Shown one piece after another: positions 36,934 through 46,303 of a DNA stretch of 64,000 nucleotides (positions within the stretch are counted from its first letter, which is position 1; each line of letters starts with the position of its first letter). The notes under the pieces were generated by a model. It saw only the letters and a program-made list of their open reading frames with translations, had not been told where the DNA came from and made no database searches. This stretch comes from Rhodothermia bacterium (lineage in GTDB: Bacteria > Bacteroidota > Rhodothermia > Rhodothermales > UBA2364), in NCBI GenBank assembly GCA_017303715.1, contig JAFLBZ010000005.1, forward strand, positions 62,001-126,000, read 5' to 3'. The position numbers and the translations under genes were made by a program.

Positions 36934-38337
36934 TTACCTGAAATACATAAATTGAGCGATCGAGAAATAAATCATTACTCCCAGAATATCATTACTGGTG
37001 GTCACAAATGGGCCCGTTGCTTTGGCCGGATCAATGCCATAGCGGTGTAACAAAAGTGGCGCTCCAGATCCAATACTGGCGGCCATGAGAATGCATGTTA
37101 AGAGGGATAAACCGACCGTCTCGAACAGACGTAACAGATCGGCACCAGCCATCTCCCCCCAGCCAGAAAACTTAAGGGCAAGCATGACCAAACCGATTAC
37201 GCAAGCAAGTGCAATGCCATTAATAAAAGCCACCGAGATTTCCTTTAGCAACCGCTTCAGAATATCACTTGCCCAGATATCGCCAGACGCAATCCCTTGA
37301 ACGGCTATTGCCGCACATTGCACCCCAACATTTCCCGCAGTAGAGCCAATGACCGGTATAAACATGGCCAAGACCACTACTTTTTCTAAAACAGATGTAA
37401 AAGTACCAATGACAAATGCAGAAACCAATGATCCGGTCAAGCCAAAAAGGAGCCAAGGAAGACGCCCTCGGCTAACAGCCAAAACACTATCCCCAATATC
37501 TTCGTCCCCAAAAGAAATACCACTCAAGCGCTGCAAGTCCTCCTCGGCCTCTTCACGGATTACATCTACGACATCATCAATCGTAATGCGTCCAATGAGT
37601 TTCCCTTGTTCATCAACCACAGGCAAAACAGTTAAATCGTATTTCTCCATAATGCGTGCCACTTCTTCTTGATCCATATCAGGTAATACCGAAAGAATAT
37701 CAGTTTCCATAATGGATTTAAGGGTGGTATTTGCTGGATTTAAGAGCAACTGCTTCAGGGAAACCAACCCTTGAAGAAAGCCTTCATCATCTAGAACATA
37801 GACCAAATAAATTGGCTCGACTTCTTCGGCAAGCCTTCTCACTTCTTCTGTGGCTTGTGCCACTGTCCAATATTGAGGTGCAGAGACCAATTCGGTGGCC
37901 ATCAATCGGCCAGCACTGTCTTCGCCATATTGCAGCAACTCGCGCAGGTCATCAGCATCCTCTAAAGACGTAAGCACCTCCTCAGTCAGGTCATCCGGCA
38001 ATTCAGCCAGTACATCCGCAGCGTCGTCAGTGTCCATCTCGTCCACCATTTCCACGATATCGGCGGCTTCCATGTCGTCGAGGAGGACTGCTCTTAAAGG
38101 GGAATCCAGTTCCAATAAAACATCTGCACGTTGATTGGCGGGCAACCAGTCAAAAAGTTTTTGCGCCTCCTCTTTTTCGAGGCGCTCTATCATCAAAGCA
38201 AGGTCTGCATAATGGAGGTCCAAGACAATATTCAACACCATACCCCGCTCATCTTTGGTGATGAGGTCTGCAATGTCTTCGATAAGTGCATGATCTACTT
38301 CAGGAAGCCCAAAGCGATCTTCATTCGTGGTTGCCAT
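36934..38337 (-). CDS. mgtE: Magnesium transporter MgtE
   Basis: The 467-residue product has the complete MgtE layout: an acidic N-terminal superhelical domain (about 15-140), two CBS domains (about 150-275, with VLPVVDEQGKLIGRITIDDVVDVIREE), a connecting helix and five membrane segments ending in TTSNDILGVMIYF. The acidic N and CBS domains sense cytoplasmic Mg2+ and close the pore. It overlaps rsmA by 17 bases, so it is translated from the same message. No separate Mg2+ riboswitch region exists because of that overlap. Confidence 0.95.
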   Translation of the reverse strand: MATTNEDRFGLPEVDHALIEDIADLITKDERGMVLNIVLDLHYADLALMIERLEKEEAQKLFDWLPANQRADVLLELDSPLRAVLLDDMEAADIVEMVDEMDTDDAADVLAELPDDLTEEVLTSLEDADDLRELLQYGEDSAGRLMATELVSAPQYWTVAQATEEVRRLAEEVEPIYLVYVLDDEGFLQGLVSLKQLLLNPANTTLKSIMETDILSVLPDMDQEEVARIMEKYDLTVLPVVDEQGKLIGRITIDDVVDVIREEAEEDLQRLSGISFGDEDIGDSVLAVSRGRLPWLLFGLTGSLVSAFVIGTFTSVLEKVVVLAMFIPVIGSTAGNVGVQCAAIAVQGIASGDIWASDILKRLLKEISVAFINGIALACVIGLVMLALKFSGWGEMAGADLLRLFETVGLSLLTCILMAASIGSGAPLLLHRYGIDPAKATGPFVTTSNDILGVMIYFSIAQFMYFR

Positions 38338-39154
38338 CTTTGTCTTCGAATGGTGGTGAAGCGTATTGCAATGCGGTGGCTAAGGCGACAAAGTCCGCTG
38401 GCGTAAGATTTTCAGCCCTTAGACCCGTCCAAGGCTCCGGAACTGATCCCAATTTCTGCAAACTGTTTCGCAACGTTTTCCGACGCTGATTGAATGCCGT
38501 CCGAATGACCAACCTCAGGTATGTTGAGTCAATATTGGGTGCTATTTCTTCTTTCGGAAAGAAATCCAATGCAATAACGGCACTAACAACATCAGGTTTG
38601 GGATAAAACACACTCGCGGGAACCTTAAACAATAGTTGAGGCTGGGCGTACAACTGCGTTACGACACTTAGAATCCCATACTCTTTTGTATTGGGCTTCG
38701 CGACCAAGCGCTGCGCAACTTCTAATTGCATCATCAAAATCGCACGTTTTACCGTTGTTGCAGCATCCAAAAGTGAAAAAAGAATGGGTGTTGTAATATA
38801 ATAAGGCAAATTTCCAACCACAAAAAGCGGGCGTGTCCCACCCAATTCATCCCAACCCGTTTGTAAAACATCTTGCAAACGAATGTCTAAATACGAGAAT
38901 TGACCCTTTAGCCATGCCACGGCCCGATGATCCACCTCAATCGCTGTCAAATCAGGGTAAGTACGTAACAACTCTCCTGTTAGCGCTCCTGTACCCGGGC
39001 CAATTTCTACCACTTTCGCCCCCAATGGTGCTTGAACAGCCCCTACAATCTTCCTGATGATGTTCGGATCTTGAAGAAAGTTTTGGCCAAAACGCTTAAG
39101 AGGGACAAATGGAACTGCCACAAGTATGGGGGTTGATACGCTGGAAGGTATCAA
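38321..39154 (-). CDS. rsmA: 16S rRNA dimethyladenosine transferase RsmA/KsgA
   Basis: The 277-residue enzyme has KRFGQNFLQDPNII at its start, the SAM-binding VVEIGPGTGALTGELL, AIEVDHRA, and the catalytic NLPYYITTPIL motif. It dimethylates two adenines at the 3' end of 16S rRNA during 30S maturation. The C-terminal domain (about 195-277) includes FNQRRKTLRNSL. The start ATG 60 bases after the VWA gene stop is the only ATG before the conserved KRFGQNF; the first 18 residues are less conserved. It overlaps mgtE. Confidence 0.95.
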   Translation of the reverse strand: MIPSSVSTPILVAVPFVPLKRFGQNFLQDPNIIRKIVGAVQAPLGAKVVEIGPGTGALTGELLRTYPDLTAIEVDHRAVAWLKGQFSYLDIRLQDVLQTGWDELGGTRPLFVVGNLPYYITTPILFSLLDAATTVKRAILMMQLEVAQRLVAKPNTKEYGILSVVTQLYAQPQLLFKVPASVFYPKPDVVSAVIALDFFPKEEIAPNIDSTYLRLVIRTAFNQRRKTLRNSLQKLGSVPEPWTGLRAENLTPADFVALATALQYASPPFEDKDGNHE

Positions 39155-39214
39155 GATAAGGATACGGTAAGGCGGAATAAATGATTTGCAATAACGGAAT
39201 ATAGATTTTTTTTG

Positions 39215-40360
39215 TCATCGAACGCCACGCTTTTTACGATTCCGAGCATAATCCTCAAAAATGAAAGCACCTAAATTATCCAAGGAAGCAAAATAGGCAC
39301 GACCAGCATTCGCCTCGGTCATTTCTTGAATAAAGTGCTGGAGATAACCATCTTTCGCAATCATGAATGTGGTGATCGTAATGCCTTCGCGCTTGCACAT
39401 CACCGCTTCGTCAAGTACCTTATTGACGATTTTCCGGTCTAAGCCATAAGGATTTTTATACAACCGGCCAAATTCATAGTGGCAACTCGGCTTGCCATCC
39501 GTGATCATAATAATTTGTTTGTTCCTGTTTTTTCTTCGGCTTAAGATCATCCTAGCTCGCTGAAGCCCAGCACGGGTATTGGTATGGAAGGGACCTACTT
39601 GCAAATAAGGCAAATCTTTTACCGAGACCTCCCACGCATCATTGCCAAAGGCCACAATATCCAACGTATCCTTCGGGTAACGGGTCATGATCAATTCAGA
39701 AAGCGCCATCGCCGTTTTACGGGCGGGTGTAATACGGTCTTCGCCATACAAAATCATGGAGTGTGAAAGGTCAATCATCAACACCGTTGAGGTAGAGGTA
39801 TGGTGATCGGTCTCAAAAACCTCAAAATCGTCCTCCTTGAGTTCCCACCCCTCCCCGCCTGTTCTGCGGTAGGTATTGGACAATGTCTTGGTGATGTCTA
39901 GCTGATTAAGATCGTCTCCAAATTTCCATGAGCGACTTTCTGGCATACGCTCGTCCCCTTTACCAATAAATGGGGTTTTGTGCTGCCCGTTTTTCGCCTG
40001 CTTTAAGTTGTTGAATACCTCTTCCAACGACTTTTGGCGTAATTCCCTTTCTGCTTTTCGGGTCAGGACTAAGTTTCCACGCTTTTCATCATCTTCCAGA
40101 AAGCCCTCTCTCTTCAATTCTGCTATCAAATCCCCTATGCCATAACGGTCATTAGATAGATTGTAACGCTGATCCAATGAGGTCAGCCACTGAAGTGCCT
40201 CTTCAACATCACCCGCTGTTATCAAAAGCAGTTGCTCGAAAATATCCCGAAGTTGATTATTGGTCGCGGATGAGTCCTGCGAGGCCGTAACCCATTGTGT
40301 GTAACGAAATAAAATTACCGAAGGGTTTAAGGGTGTATTTTGAGGATTCATGTCGGTCAT
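39215..40360 (-). CDS. VWA-domain protein
   Basis: The 381-residue protein has a helical N-terminal part (1-120), a linker rich in charged residues, and a von Willebrand A domain from about residue 190 with a MIDAS metal site (D197-L-S199-H-S201 in LMIDLSHSM), plus a later MITDGKPS that supplies the Asp. Such proteins often work with a MoxR-type AAA ATPase, but none lies next to it. The start overlaps the last 4 bases of the TPR gene (ATGA), so the two are probably translated together and may interact. Confidence 0.8.
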   Translation of the reverse strand: MTDMNPQNTPLNPSVILFRYTQWVTASQDSSATNNQLRDIFEQLLLITAGDVEEALQWLTSLDQRYNLSNDRYGIGDLIAELKREGFLEDDEKRGNLVLTRKAERELRQKSLEEVFNNLKQAKNGQHKTPFIGKGDERMPESRSWKFGDDLNQLDITKTLSNTYRRTGGEGWELKEDDFEVFETDHHTSTSTVLMIDLSHSMILYGEDRITPARKTAMALSELIMTRYPKDTLDIVAFGNDAWEVSVKDLPYLQVGPFHTNTRAGLQRARMILSRRKNRNKQIIMITDGKPSCHYEFGRLYKNPYGLDRKIVNKVLDEAVMCKREGITITTFMIAKDGYLQHFIQEMTEANAGRAYFASLDNLGAFIFEDYARNRKKRGVR

Positions 40361-41517
40361 CTTATACCTCGATAAGGATTTTTGAGAAACTCTTTTGCGC
40401 GGTCATGCGCTCTTTGGGTATCTGGCATTCGAAGTACCAAATTGTACATTTCTTTGGCCTTGTTGCGCTCACCAAGCGCATCATAGGTCATGCCAAGCCT
40501 TAGGCGTCCCAAAACATGGAAATCAGATTTTTTCTTAGCTTTAGTACCCAATCCCAGTAATTTTATAGCAGCCCCTTTTGCTTCTTCATAATCGCCTTTG
40601 AACAAGTACAAACCACTTAGGTAATAATAGGCTTGCTCCGCAATAGCAGCCGTATAACCAGATTGCCTTTTCTCGTGTCGCGCAGCGACTTCATGAAACA
40701 GTTGTTTTGCCCGCTCACTGTAACCAAAATAGTTTTCCACCCTTGCTTGCAAAATATGGTAAAACGAGTTGTTGGGATATTTAGTCCTCAGCCAGCCGAT
40801 ATAAAAAGAAGCCCCTTCGTACCGAGGTTCATAGATATAATTGATTTGGAAGAGATAATAAGCGGCCTCCGAGCGCATAAAGGTTCCTTGTTTAAATGTC
40901 CGCTTTATTTCTTCCAATCCTCGTTCACGGCTTCCTCTGGGCAAAAACCACATTGCATACTTCATGGCCGGATATTTTCGAGGCAAGACATCTGCAAAAT
41001 AATCATAAACCCCCCATCCAAAATAGTAATCATTGTTCTCTGGTGCTATCTGAGCGGCTTTAGTCACATAATCAACTGCTTCTTTCCCATATTTAAAAGA
41101 CCGAATCCATTCTGAGCGGTTCGCATACAAACGACTTCGGAAGCCAACAGCCATCCCTTTAAAAAGCACCGCATCGTAACTATTTGGATTTTTGGCGAGC
41201 ATTCGGTCGCTACGCTGGCTTACTTGCGTCATTTCGTTATGAAAAACGTCATCAATGGCCGTATCTCCTACACTGGCCAGAATGAGCCACCACCGAGACA
41301 ACGCTTTTAGAAACGGGCCTGCCGGATGCTGGGGATGTTGGCGTTCTATCTCGGAAAAAATCCGGTCTGCTTCAGAGAAACGCATGTCATAGGCCGCATC
41401 CACCCCACGCATTGCTCGCTGCACAAAGAGCGAATCTTTCATCAAGTCTTGTGCATGAACTTGCCCCCCAACTACTAGGAGGAAAAACCAAATCAAATTG
41501 CAAAGATGTTTTTTCAT
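40357..41517 (-). CDS. Exported TPR-repeat protein
   Basis: The 386-residue protein begins with a signal peptide (MKKHLCNLIWFFLLVVGGQVHA) and consists of helical tetratricopeptide-like repeats: SEADRIFSEIERQHPQHP, SEAAYYLFQINYIYEP, AIAEQAYYYLSGLYLFKGDYEEAKGAA and LRLGMTYDALGERNKAKEMYNLVLRMPD are clear units. TPR proteins serve as assembly scaffolds; the export signal places this one in the periplasm. The VWA gene starts inside its stop codon. No enzymatic motif was seen. Confidence 0.8.
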   Translation of the reverse strand: MKKHLCNLIWFFLLVVGGQVHAQDLMKDSLFVQRAMRGVDAAYDMRFSEADRIFSEIERQHPQHPAGPFLKALSRWWLILASVGDTAIDDVFHNEMTQVSQRSDRMLAKNPNSYDAVLFKGMAVGFRSRLYANRSEWIRSFKYGKEAVDYVTKAAQIAPENNDYYFGWGVYDYFADVLPRKYPAMKYAMWFLPRGSRERGLEEIKRTFKQGTFMRSEAAYYLFQINYIYEPRYEGASFYIGWLRTKYPNNSFYHILQARVENYFGYSERAKQLFHEVAARHEKRQSGYTAAIAEQAYYYLSGLYLFKGDYEEAKGAAIKLLGLGTKAKKKSDFHVLGRLRLGMTYDALGERNKAKEMYNLVLRMPDTQRAHDRAKEFLKNPYRGIR

Positions 41518-41649
41518 TGCCAGATCACCTCCAAAAGGTGTCGTTTTAGGATCAAAAATCTAAGAAGGCATCTATCGTCATACCTAATGGACATTAACAA
41601 TAATACCAAGTCAGCCTCTTGTGGCGCTCTGCACCCCAAGAATAAATAC

Positions 41650-42069
41650 CTATAGTGTTGTTACGGTTCCGCTCAAAGCGGCCAATGGCCCTTCTTCCTG
41701 CATCCACCAGATTTCACCTTTGGTTTCTTTTTCTTGTCGGAATACTAAGATGAAGCCCTTGCGGTAATCATCATTTACTTCTGGTTTTTTTACCGCTTCA
41801 TATGCTTTTTTACTGGTGTAAATTTGAAGATTAGCGGGCTTTTTTTGTGCCACTACTTTTTTTACCAAAGCGACGTAAGTCTCTTCGGTGTATTGTCCAG
41901 CAACCATAATCGCCACTGCTTTCCCTACAGGTGTCTGTGATTCTGAAATCACCTCATAATCTGGTAATTGTGGAGCTTTTATCTGCTGTTGCTCTTCAGG
42001 TTTTTCACGACAACCTGCAATTAAGAAAAGGGCAAACCAGAAAAAAACTAGCGTTTTATTGTAATACAT
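41650..42069 (-). CDS. Small hypothetical lipoprotein
   Basis: The start at 42069 (MYYNKTLVFF) is chosen because it gives a normal lipoprotein signal (FALFLIAGC); the longer frame from 42138 adds 23 unlikely residues and overlaps the rpsA terminator. The 139-residue protein has an unrecognised mature part with a long K/E-rich central region (YVALVKKVVAQKKPANLQIYTSKKAYE) ending in a WWMQEEGPLAALSG tail. No family assigned. It is downstream of rpsA but separated by a terminator. Confidence 0.65.
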   Translation of the reverse strand: MYYNKTLVFFWFALFLIAGCREKPEEQQQIKAPQLPDYEVISESQTPVGKAVAIMVAGQYTEETYVALVKKVVAQKKPANLQIYTSKKAYEAVKKPEVNDDYRKGFILVFRQEKETKGEIWWMQEEGPLAALSGTVTTL

Positions 42070-42091
42070 TGGATTTTTTGCCCTAAGATAC

Positions 42092-42122
42092 AAAAAAAGG
42101 CAGCCCCATAAAGAGACTGCCT
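42092..42122 (-). terminator. Intrinsic terminator of rpsA
   Basis: On the minus strand a 6-bp stem (AGGCAG with CTGCCT) with a 13-base loop is followed by seven T residues, 25 bases after the rpsA stop. Confidence 0.8.
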
Positions 42123-42147
42123 CGCACCTTTTGGCCAAAGACTAAGA

Positions 42148-44154
42148 TCAATCGTCAAACTTGAGATTGCCCAAGCCAGCAATTTCCCCAAGGGTGGCGG
42201 GGCCACTTGTACCAGCATTTGCCTGATACTCTTCGAGGGCTTTGCGTTCTTGGCTCTTCTCTTTATCCTTTTCAGCGTCCTTTTCGGCTTTTTCAGCTTG
42301 CTTTGCCGCTTGAGCAATGGCCTTCTCGCTGAGAATAATCCGCTTATCTGCCTTATTGAACTCTATGACCCGTACACGAAGGGTGTCTCCGGGCTTGTAG
42401 GAATCTTCAGGGTTTTTGGCAGGCTTAGTCAAATGTCCGGCAGGAATAAAGGCTTCGACATCCAATGGCATTTCTACAATCACACCATTTTCGTTAAAGC
42501 GCACCACCTTAACCTCAACATCGGTTCCGACGGCATACGCATTTTCAAACTGGCTCCAAGGATCGGTAGAAACTTGCTTGTGTCCCAATGAGAGACGGCG
42601 GTTTTGTTGGTCAATGTCCAATACAACCACATCAATCTCATCACCTTTTTTAACCACTTCGCCGGGGTGACGGATTTTCTTCGTCCACGACAAGTCAGAA
42701 ACGTGTACCAAACCATCTACCCCTGCTTCAATTTCAACGAATACCCCGAAGTTGGTTAGGTTACGAACCACCCCTTTGGTCACGGTTCCGGCTGGGAAGC
42801 GGGCTTCAATCTCAGTCCACGGATCTGGCTCAAGTTGCTTCATCCCCAACGAAATCTTGCGGTTTTCAGAGTCAATACTTAGGATTTTCACCTTTACATC
42901 ATCTCCGAGGGAAACCATTTGGGTTGGATGCTTGATGTGCTGACGCCAACTCATCTCACTGATGTGTACCAAGCCTTCGATACCTTTGTCCAATTCAACA
43001 AATGCACCGTAGTCGGTAATCGAAACAACTTTTCCTTCAACATCTTGGCCTTCTTTGAAGTTCTCGGCAATCTGATCCCAAGGATGAGATTGCAACTGCT
43101 TCATGCCCAACGAGATGCGATGGCGGTCTTTATCGTAGTCTAAGACTACAACTTGAATTTTTTGATCTAATTCCACCACTTCACTGGGGTGCGTAACACG
43201 TCCCCAAGAAAGGTCTGTAATGTGCAGGAGGCCATCTACGCCGCCAAGGTCAATAAACACCCCGAAATCGGTGATGTTCTTAACAGTTCCTTCCAGAACC
43301 TGACCCGGCTCCATTTTATCCAGAATACGAGAGCGTTGGTTTTCAAGGTCTTTTTCGATCAAGGCTTTATGCGAAACCACCACGTTGCCATTTTGCTCGT
43401 TAAGTTTCACAATTTTGAATTCCATGCGCTTGTCAAGATAGGCATCAAAGTCACGAACCGGACGGACGTCAATTTGGGAACCGGGCAAAAAGGCTTCCTT
43501 GCCAAAGAGATCTACAATCATACCACCTTTGATCCGGCGAATAATGAGACCCTCGATCACCTCGTCATTCTTGAAGGCTTCGTCAATCCGCTGCCAACGA
43601 CGCAATTCGGTCGCACGACGGCGCGAAAGCATCGGCTGGCCTTGGCGATCTTCCAATTTTTCGAGGAATACATCCACATCGTCACCGATGGCAATTGGCC
43701 CGTCAAATTCGTTCTTGGACACAACCCCATCAGATTTAAAGCCGATGTCCACCACCACATCCTTTTCCCCAATACTGACGACTTTACCCGTTAGGATGTC
43801 TCCTTCCGTAAAGTCCACCTTGATCGGATCGTACTGCGAAAGAAGTTCCAGAAACGCCTTGTCAGCGTCACTTTTTTCGTGGTCAAGTGCAGTTAACTCG
43901 TCCAATTTAAAGACGCGGCCTTCTGGTTTTCCGGTAAAGCCTTTCTTCGGTGTTTTTGCCACTACCGGACGGAGTACCTCGTCCATAACTGCGGCATCAG
44001 CTACTGCTTCGACCTCGGCTACATCTTGTACAACCTCCTCAACTTGGGTTGTAGCTTCAGCGACCTCGGTTGATACTTCGGCTACCGTTTCAGCGACCGC
44101 TTCTTGTACGGTTTCCTCAACGGTAGGTTGAACGTTGTTCAGTTCATCACTCAT
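42148..44154 (-). CDS. rpsA: 30S ribosomal protein S1
   Basis: The 668-residue protein has a long acidic N-terminal extension (residues 1-65, rich in Glu, Val, Ala) followed by six S1 RNA-binding motifs, of which the central ones ([39 protein letters not shown]) are most canonical. The C-terminal tail is again charged and K/E-rich. It brings mRNA to the ribosome and is essential in most bacteria. The acidic N extension is longer than the E. coli protein's. The upstream neighbour cmk is the classic partner. A short 13-base palindrome at 44191-44203 lies in its leader. Confidence 0.96.
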   Translation of the reverse strand: MSDELNNVQPTVEETVQEAVAETVAEVSTEVAEATTQVEEVVQDVAEVEAVADAAVMDEVLRPVVAKTPKKGFTGKPEGRVFKLDELTALDHEKSDADKAFLELLSQYDPIKVDFTEGDILTGKVVSIGEKDVVVDIGFKSDGVVSKNEFDGPIAIGDDVDVFLEKLEDRQGQPMLSRRRATELRRWQRIDEAFKNDEVIEGLIIRRIKGGMIVDLFGKEAFLPGSQIDVRPVRDFDAYLDKRMEFKIVKLNEQNGNVVVSHKALIEKDLENQRSRILDKMEPGQVLEGTVKNITDFGVFIDLGGVDGLLHITDLSWGRVTHPSEVVELDQKIQVVVLDYDKDRHRISLGMKQLQSHPWDQIAENFKEGQDVEGKVVSITDYGAFVELDKGIEGLVHISEMSWRQHIKHPTQMVSLGDDVKVKILSIDSENRKISLGMKQLEPDPWTEIEARFPAGTVTKGVVRNLTNFGVFVEIEAGVDGLVHVSDLSWTKKIRHPGEVVKKGDEIDVVVLDIDQQNRRLSLGHKQVSTDPWSQFENAYAVGTDVEVKVVRFNENGVIVEMPLDVEAFIPAGHLTKPAKNPEDSYKPGDTLRVRVIEFNKADKRIILSEKAIAQAAKQAEKAEKDAEKDKEKSQERKALEEYQANAGTSGPATLGEIAGLGNLKFDD

Positions 44155-44190
44155 ACAAATTTTCGGATTTTGAGGACATTCTACTTTAGA

Positions 44191-44203
44191 CGAGACAGTC
44201 TCG
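44191..44203. promoter_or_regulatory. Small palindrome in the rpsA leader
   Basis: CGAGACAGTCTCG is a 13-base palindrome about 36 bases upstream of the rpsA start. It could be an operator or an mRNA hairpin for autoregulation by S1, but nothing else supports this. Confidence 0.25.
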
Positions 44204-44290
44204 CAATCCTTCTCCTAATAGGCTCCCAGCAGTGTGTGTCTCGAACAGCAACAGATGGGGTTTAAAGGTGAATAAATACAGTAAGTTATA

Positions 44291-44974
44291 TTATTTTTTT
44301 GAATTCATTTTTATTTCTGCTTTTTCGACCACCCAGCGCACTTGCTCCGCGATGTCCATAAACGAGGTATCCAAGACAAAAGCATCGTCAGCCCGTTTAA
44401 GTGGGGCAATTTTCCGTGTAGCGTCCTGTAAGTCGCGGGCTTCTATCTCCGCAAGAACAGCATCATACGCCAAAGTATGCCCTTTTTCCTCCATCTCAAC
44501 CACCCTTCTACGTGCACGAATGCGTGCGTCGGCAGTAAGAAAAACCTTCAAGTCTGCATCAGGAAAAACAACCGTACCAATGTCACGCCCATCCAGCACT
44601 ACCCCACCGTGTTTTTCCACTTGCTCTTGGGCGGTTTCCCGTTGTAAAGCCATTAATTTTTCGCGCACAACGGTTTGCGTAGCGACGCTACTCGCCATCT
44701 TTCCTACTTCGGGCGTCCGAAGTTTCGACGTAATATCCGCTCCCGCCAAGAAAACCTGCATTTGTTCCTCACTTGGCACCACCTTTAATGCCAAATTTTG
44801 AACAAAAGCGCCAAAATCTGGATTTTCAATGGTTTTGCCCGACGCAATGCTTGCAAAGGCAATTGCCCGAAACATCGCTCCGGTATCTAAATACAGAAGC
44901 CCTAATTTATTTGCCACCCATTTTGCGGTGGTGCTTTTTCCGGAGCCGGCTGGCCCATCAATGGCAATAATCAA
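44291..44974 (-). CDS. cmk: Cytidylate kinase
   Basis: The 227-residue kinase has the P-loop GPAGSGKST (about 7-15), the LDTGAMFRA motif and the nucleotide-binding VLDGRDIGTVVFPDA with TADARIRARRR. It phosphorylates CMP and dCMP to the diphosphates. It lies upstream of rpsA on the same strand with a 136-bp gap, the order seen in many bacteria, and may share its transcript. The start ATG at 44974 gives MIIAIDGPAG directly. Confidence 0.96.
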   Translation of the reverse strand: MIIAIDGPAGSGKSTTAKWVANKLGLLYLDTGAMFRAIAFASIASGKTIENPDFGAFVQNLALKVVPSEEQMQVFLAGADITSKLRTPEVGKMASSVATQTVVREKLMALQRETAQEQVEKHGGVVLDGRDIGTVVFPDADLKVFLTADARIRARRRVVEMEEKGHTLAYDAVLAEIEARDLQDATRKIAPLKRADDAFVLDTSFMDIAEQVRWVVEKAEIKMNSKK

Positions 44975-45008
44975 GTTTTCTTCGGTTTTTTAAAGCCTAT
45001 GAATATAC

Positions 45009-45038
45009 AAAAAAGCCCACCCCTTACTTGAGGTGGGC
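45009..45038 (-). terminator. Intrinsic terminator after the 45065-45676 lipoprotein gene
   Basis: On the minus strand the perfect 7-bp stem GCCCACC/GGTGGGC with a 10-base loop is followed by six T residues, 27 bases after the lipoprotein stop codon. It separates that gene from cmk. Confidence 0.9.
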
Positions 45039-45064
45039 AAATAATTACCTAAATTCTTCACTTT

Positions 45065-45676
45065 CTAAGGCGTTTTACCATACGTTTTGCTTACAACATC
45101 AATTGTATTGGGAAATCGAAATGGGCCTAATGGGGTTTGAAGAGTCGGACGCGCACTCAGACGTAAATTAACAGGATTCTCACCAGTACCAATGAGGTTT
45201 TTAACCAACTCAACCACATTTTGGGCGTTGCCCTCCATAAAATCAACCGCATTTAGTTTTATCTCGATGGGGATGTCCACCCGTTGACCTGCTGGCAAAG
45301 AGATACTTTGATTCAGTAATCCAGAAATTGCTTCCTTATTTTGCAAAAAGAGTGTCCACTCCATCGTGGACAATTTTGCCGCAACCGGAAGGTTTTGTGG
45401 GGCTTCGGCAGCAACATGGAGACTAAACGTTAAAGGAACATCCCGTTTACCGATGGCTTGTGTAACCCGAAGTAAATCTAAAGCGCCCAGGTCTCTAACA
45501 GACTTTAGGTTGAGCACGTCAATTCCGGCCAAACGGACATTGCTCACGCGGTCTAAATCAAACTTCATGAGCTTTAAGCTCGAAAGTTGTTGTAAGTTCT
45601 GGCAACCTGCGGAGTTCAGCAAAAATGCGGACAAAACAAAAAATCCGAGGCTTTTAATTAAGTAATTATTTTTCAT
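45065..45676 (-). CDS. LEA-type/hypothetical lipoprotein
   Basis: The start MKNNYLIKS (45676) gives a standard lipoprotein signal (LLNSAGC); a frame from 45736 would add 20 residues ahead. The 203-residue mature protein has beta-rich regions such as VSNVRLAGIDVLNLKSV, PLTFSLHVAAEAPQNLPVAA and VDIPIEIKLNAVDF. This alternating pattern resembles LEA14/WHy-type lipoproteins, although no exact motif is confirmed. It is divergent from the TrmH-like methylase with start codons only 6 bases apart, and has its own terminator. Confidence 0.65.
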   Translation of the reverse strand: MKNNYLIKSLGFFVLSAFLLNSAGCQNLQQLSSLKLMKFDLDRVSNVRLAGIDVLNLKSVRDLGALDLLRVTQAIGKRDVPLTFSLHVAAEAPQNLPVAAKLSTMEWTLFLQNKEAISGLLNQSISLPAGQRVDIPIEIKLNAVDFMEGNAQNVVELVKNLIGTGENPVNLRLSARPTLQTPLGPFRFPNTIDVVSKTYGKTP

Positions 45677-45682
45677 GGCTTT

Positions 45683-46303
45683 ATGAATGATTTTGATGAA
45701 TTTAAGGGTCTTCATACCAATACCCAAACCGAACAACAGCCGATTTTATTGCGCAAATTAAAACATGTAGAAATCCCGCGTTCATCTTTGCAGGAAATTT
45801 CTTTAATGAAAAGAAGCCCCATTGTTGCGGTTTTGGACAATATACGATCGGTTCATAATGTTGGGGCTATTTTTAGAACATCTGATGCCCTTTTAGTGGA
45901 GCAACTTTGCCTTTGCGGGATCACCGCCACACCGAACACACATCCGGAACTTCAGAAAACAGCATTAGGCGCACAAGATACGGTTCCGTGGGCTTACTAT
46001 TCACACACAACTGATGCATTGGTCGCACTAAGAAAGGCAGGATACCAAATTGCTGCATTAGAGATTACCAACCTTTCCAGAATGATACAAAGTGTTCAAC
46101 AGGACGAATTTCCCATCGCTTTGGTCGTAGGTCATGAGGTTTTTGGCGTTTCGGACGAAGCCATTGCGCTGTGCGACTTCGCACTCGAATTGCCACAATT
46201 TGGGGTAAAGCAGTCGCTTAATGTCTCGGTTGCTTACGGAATTGCCCTATATGGATTGGTAAATCAGTTGGACATTTTTACATCATCTGGGCTTTCACGG
46301 TAA
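45683..46303 (+). CDS. SpoU/TrmH-family RNA 2'-O-methyltransferase
   Basis: The 206-residue protein has the SPOUT knot motifs: LDNIRSVHNVGAIFRTSDA (motif 1), ALVVGHEVFGVSDEAI (motif 2) and LPQFGVKQSLNVSVAYGIALYGL (motif 3). It transfers a methyl group from SAM to a ribose 2'-OH, in a tRNA or rRNA not determined by sequence. The start at 45683 is only 6 bases from the divergent lipoprotein start, so each gene's promoter must lie inside the other. Its 3' end overlaps that of meaB by 40 bases. Confidence 0.9.
   Translation: MNDFDEFKGLHTNTQTEQQPILLRKLKHVEIPRSSLQEISLMKRSPIVAVLDNIRSVHNVGAIFRTSDALLVEQLCLCGITATPNTHPELQKTALGAQDTVPWAYYSHTTDALVALRKAGYQIAALEITNLSRMIQSVQQDEFPIALVVGHEVFGVSDEAIALCDFALELPQFGVKQSLNVSVAYGIALYGLVNQLDIFTSSGLSR

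Noticed and set aside
43189-44131. Long plus-strand reading frames opposite rpsA
   Set aside because: They are mirror images of the S1 codons and the acidic Glu/Val/Ala N-terminus (giving Ser/Thr/Ala runs), with no start signal or family match.
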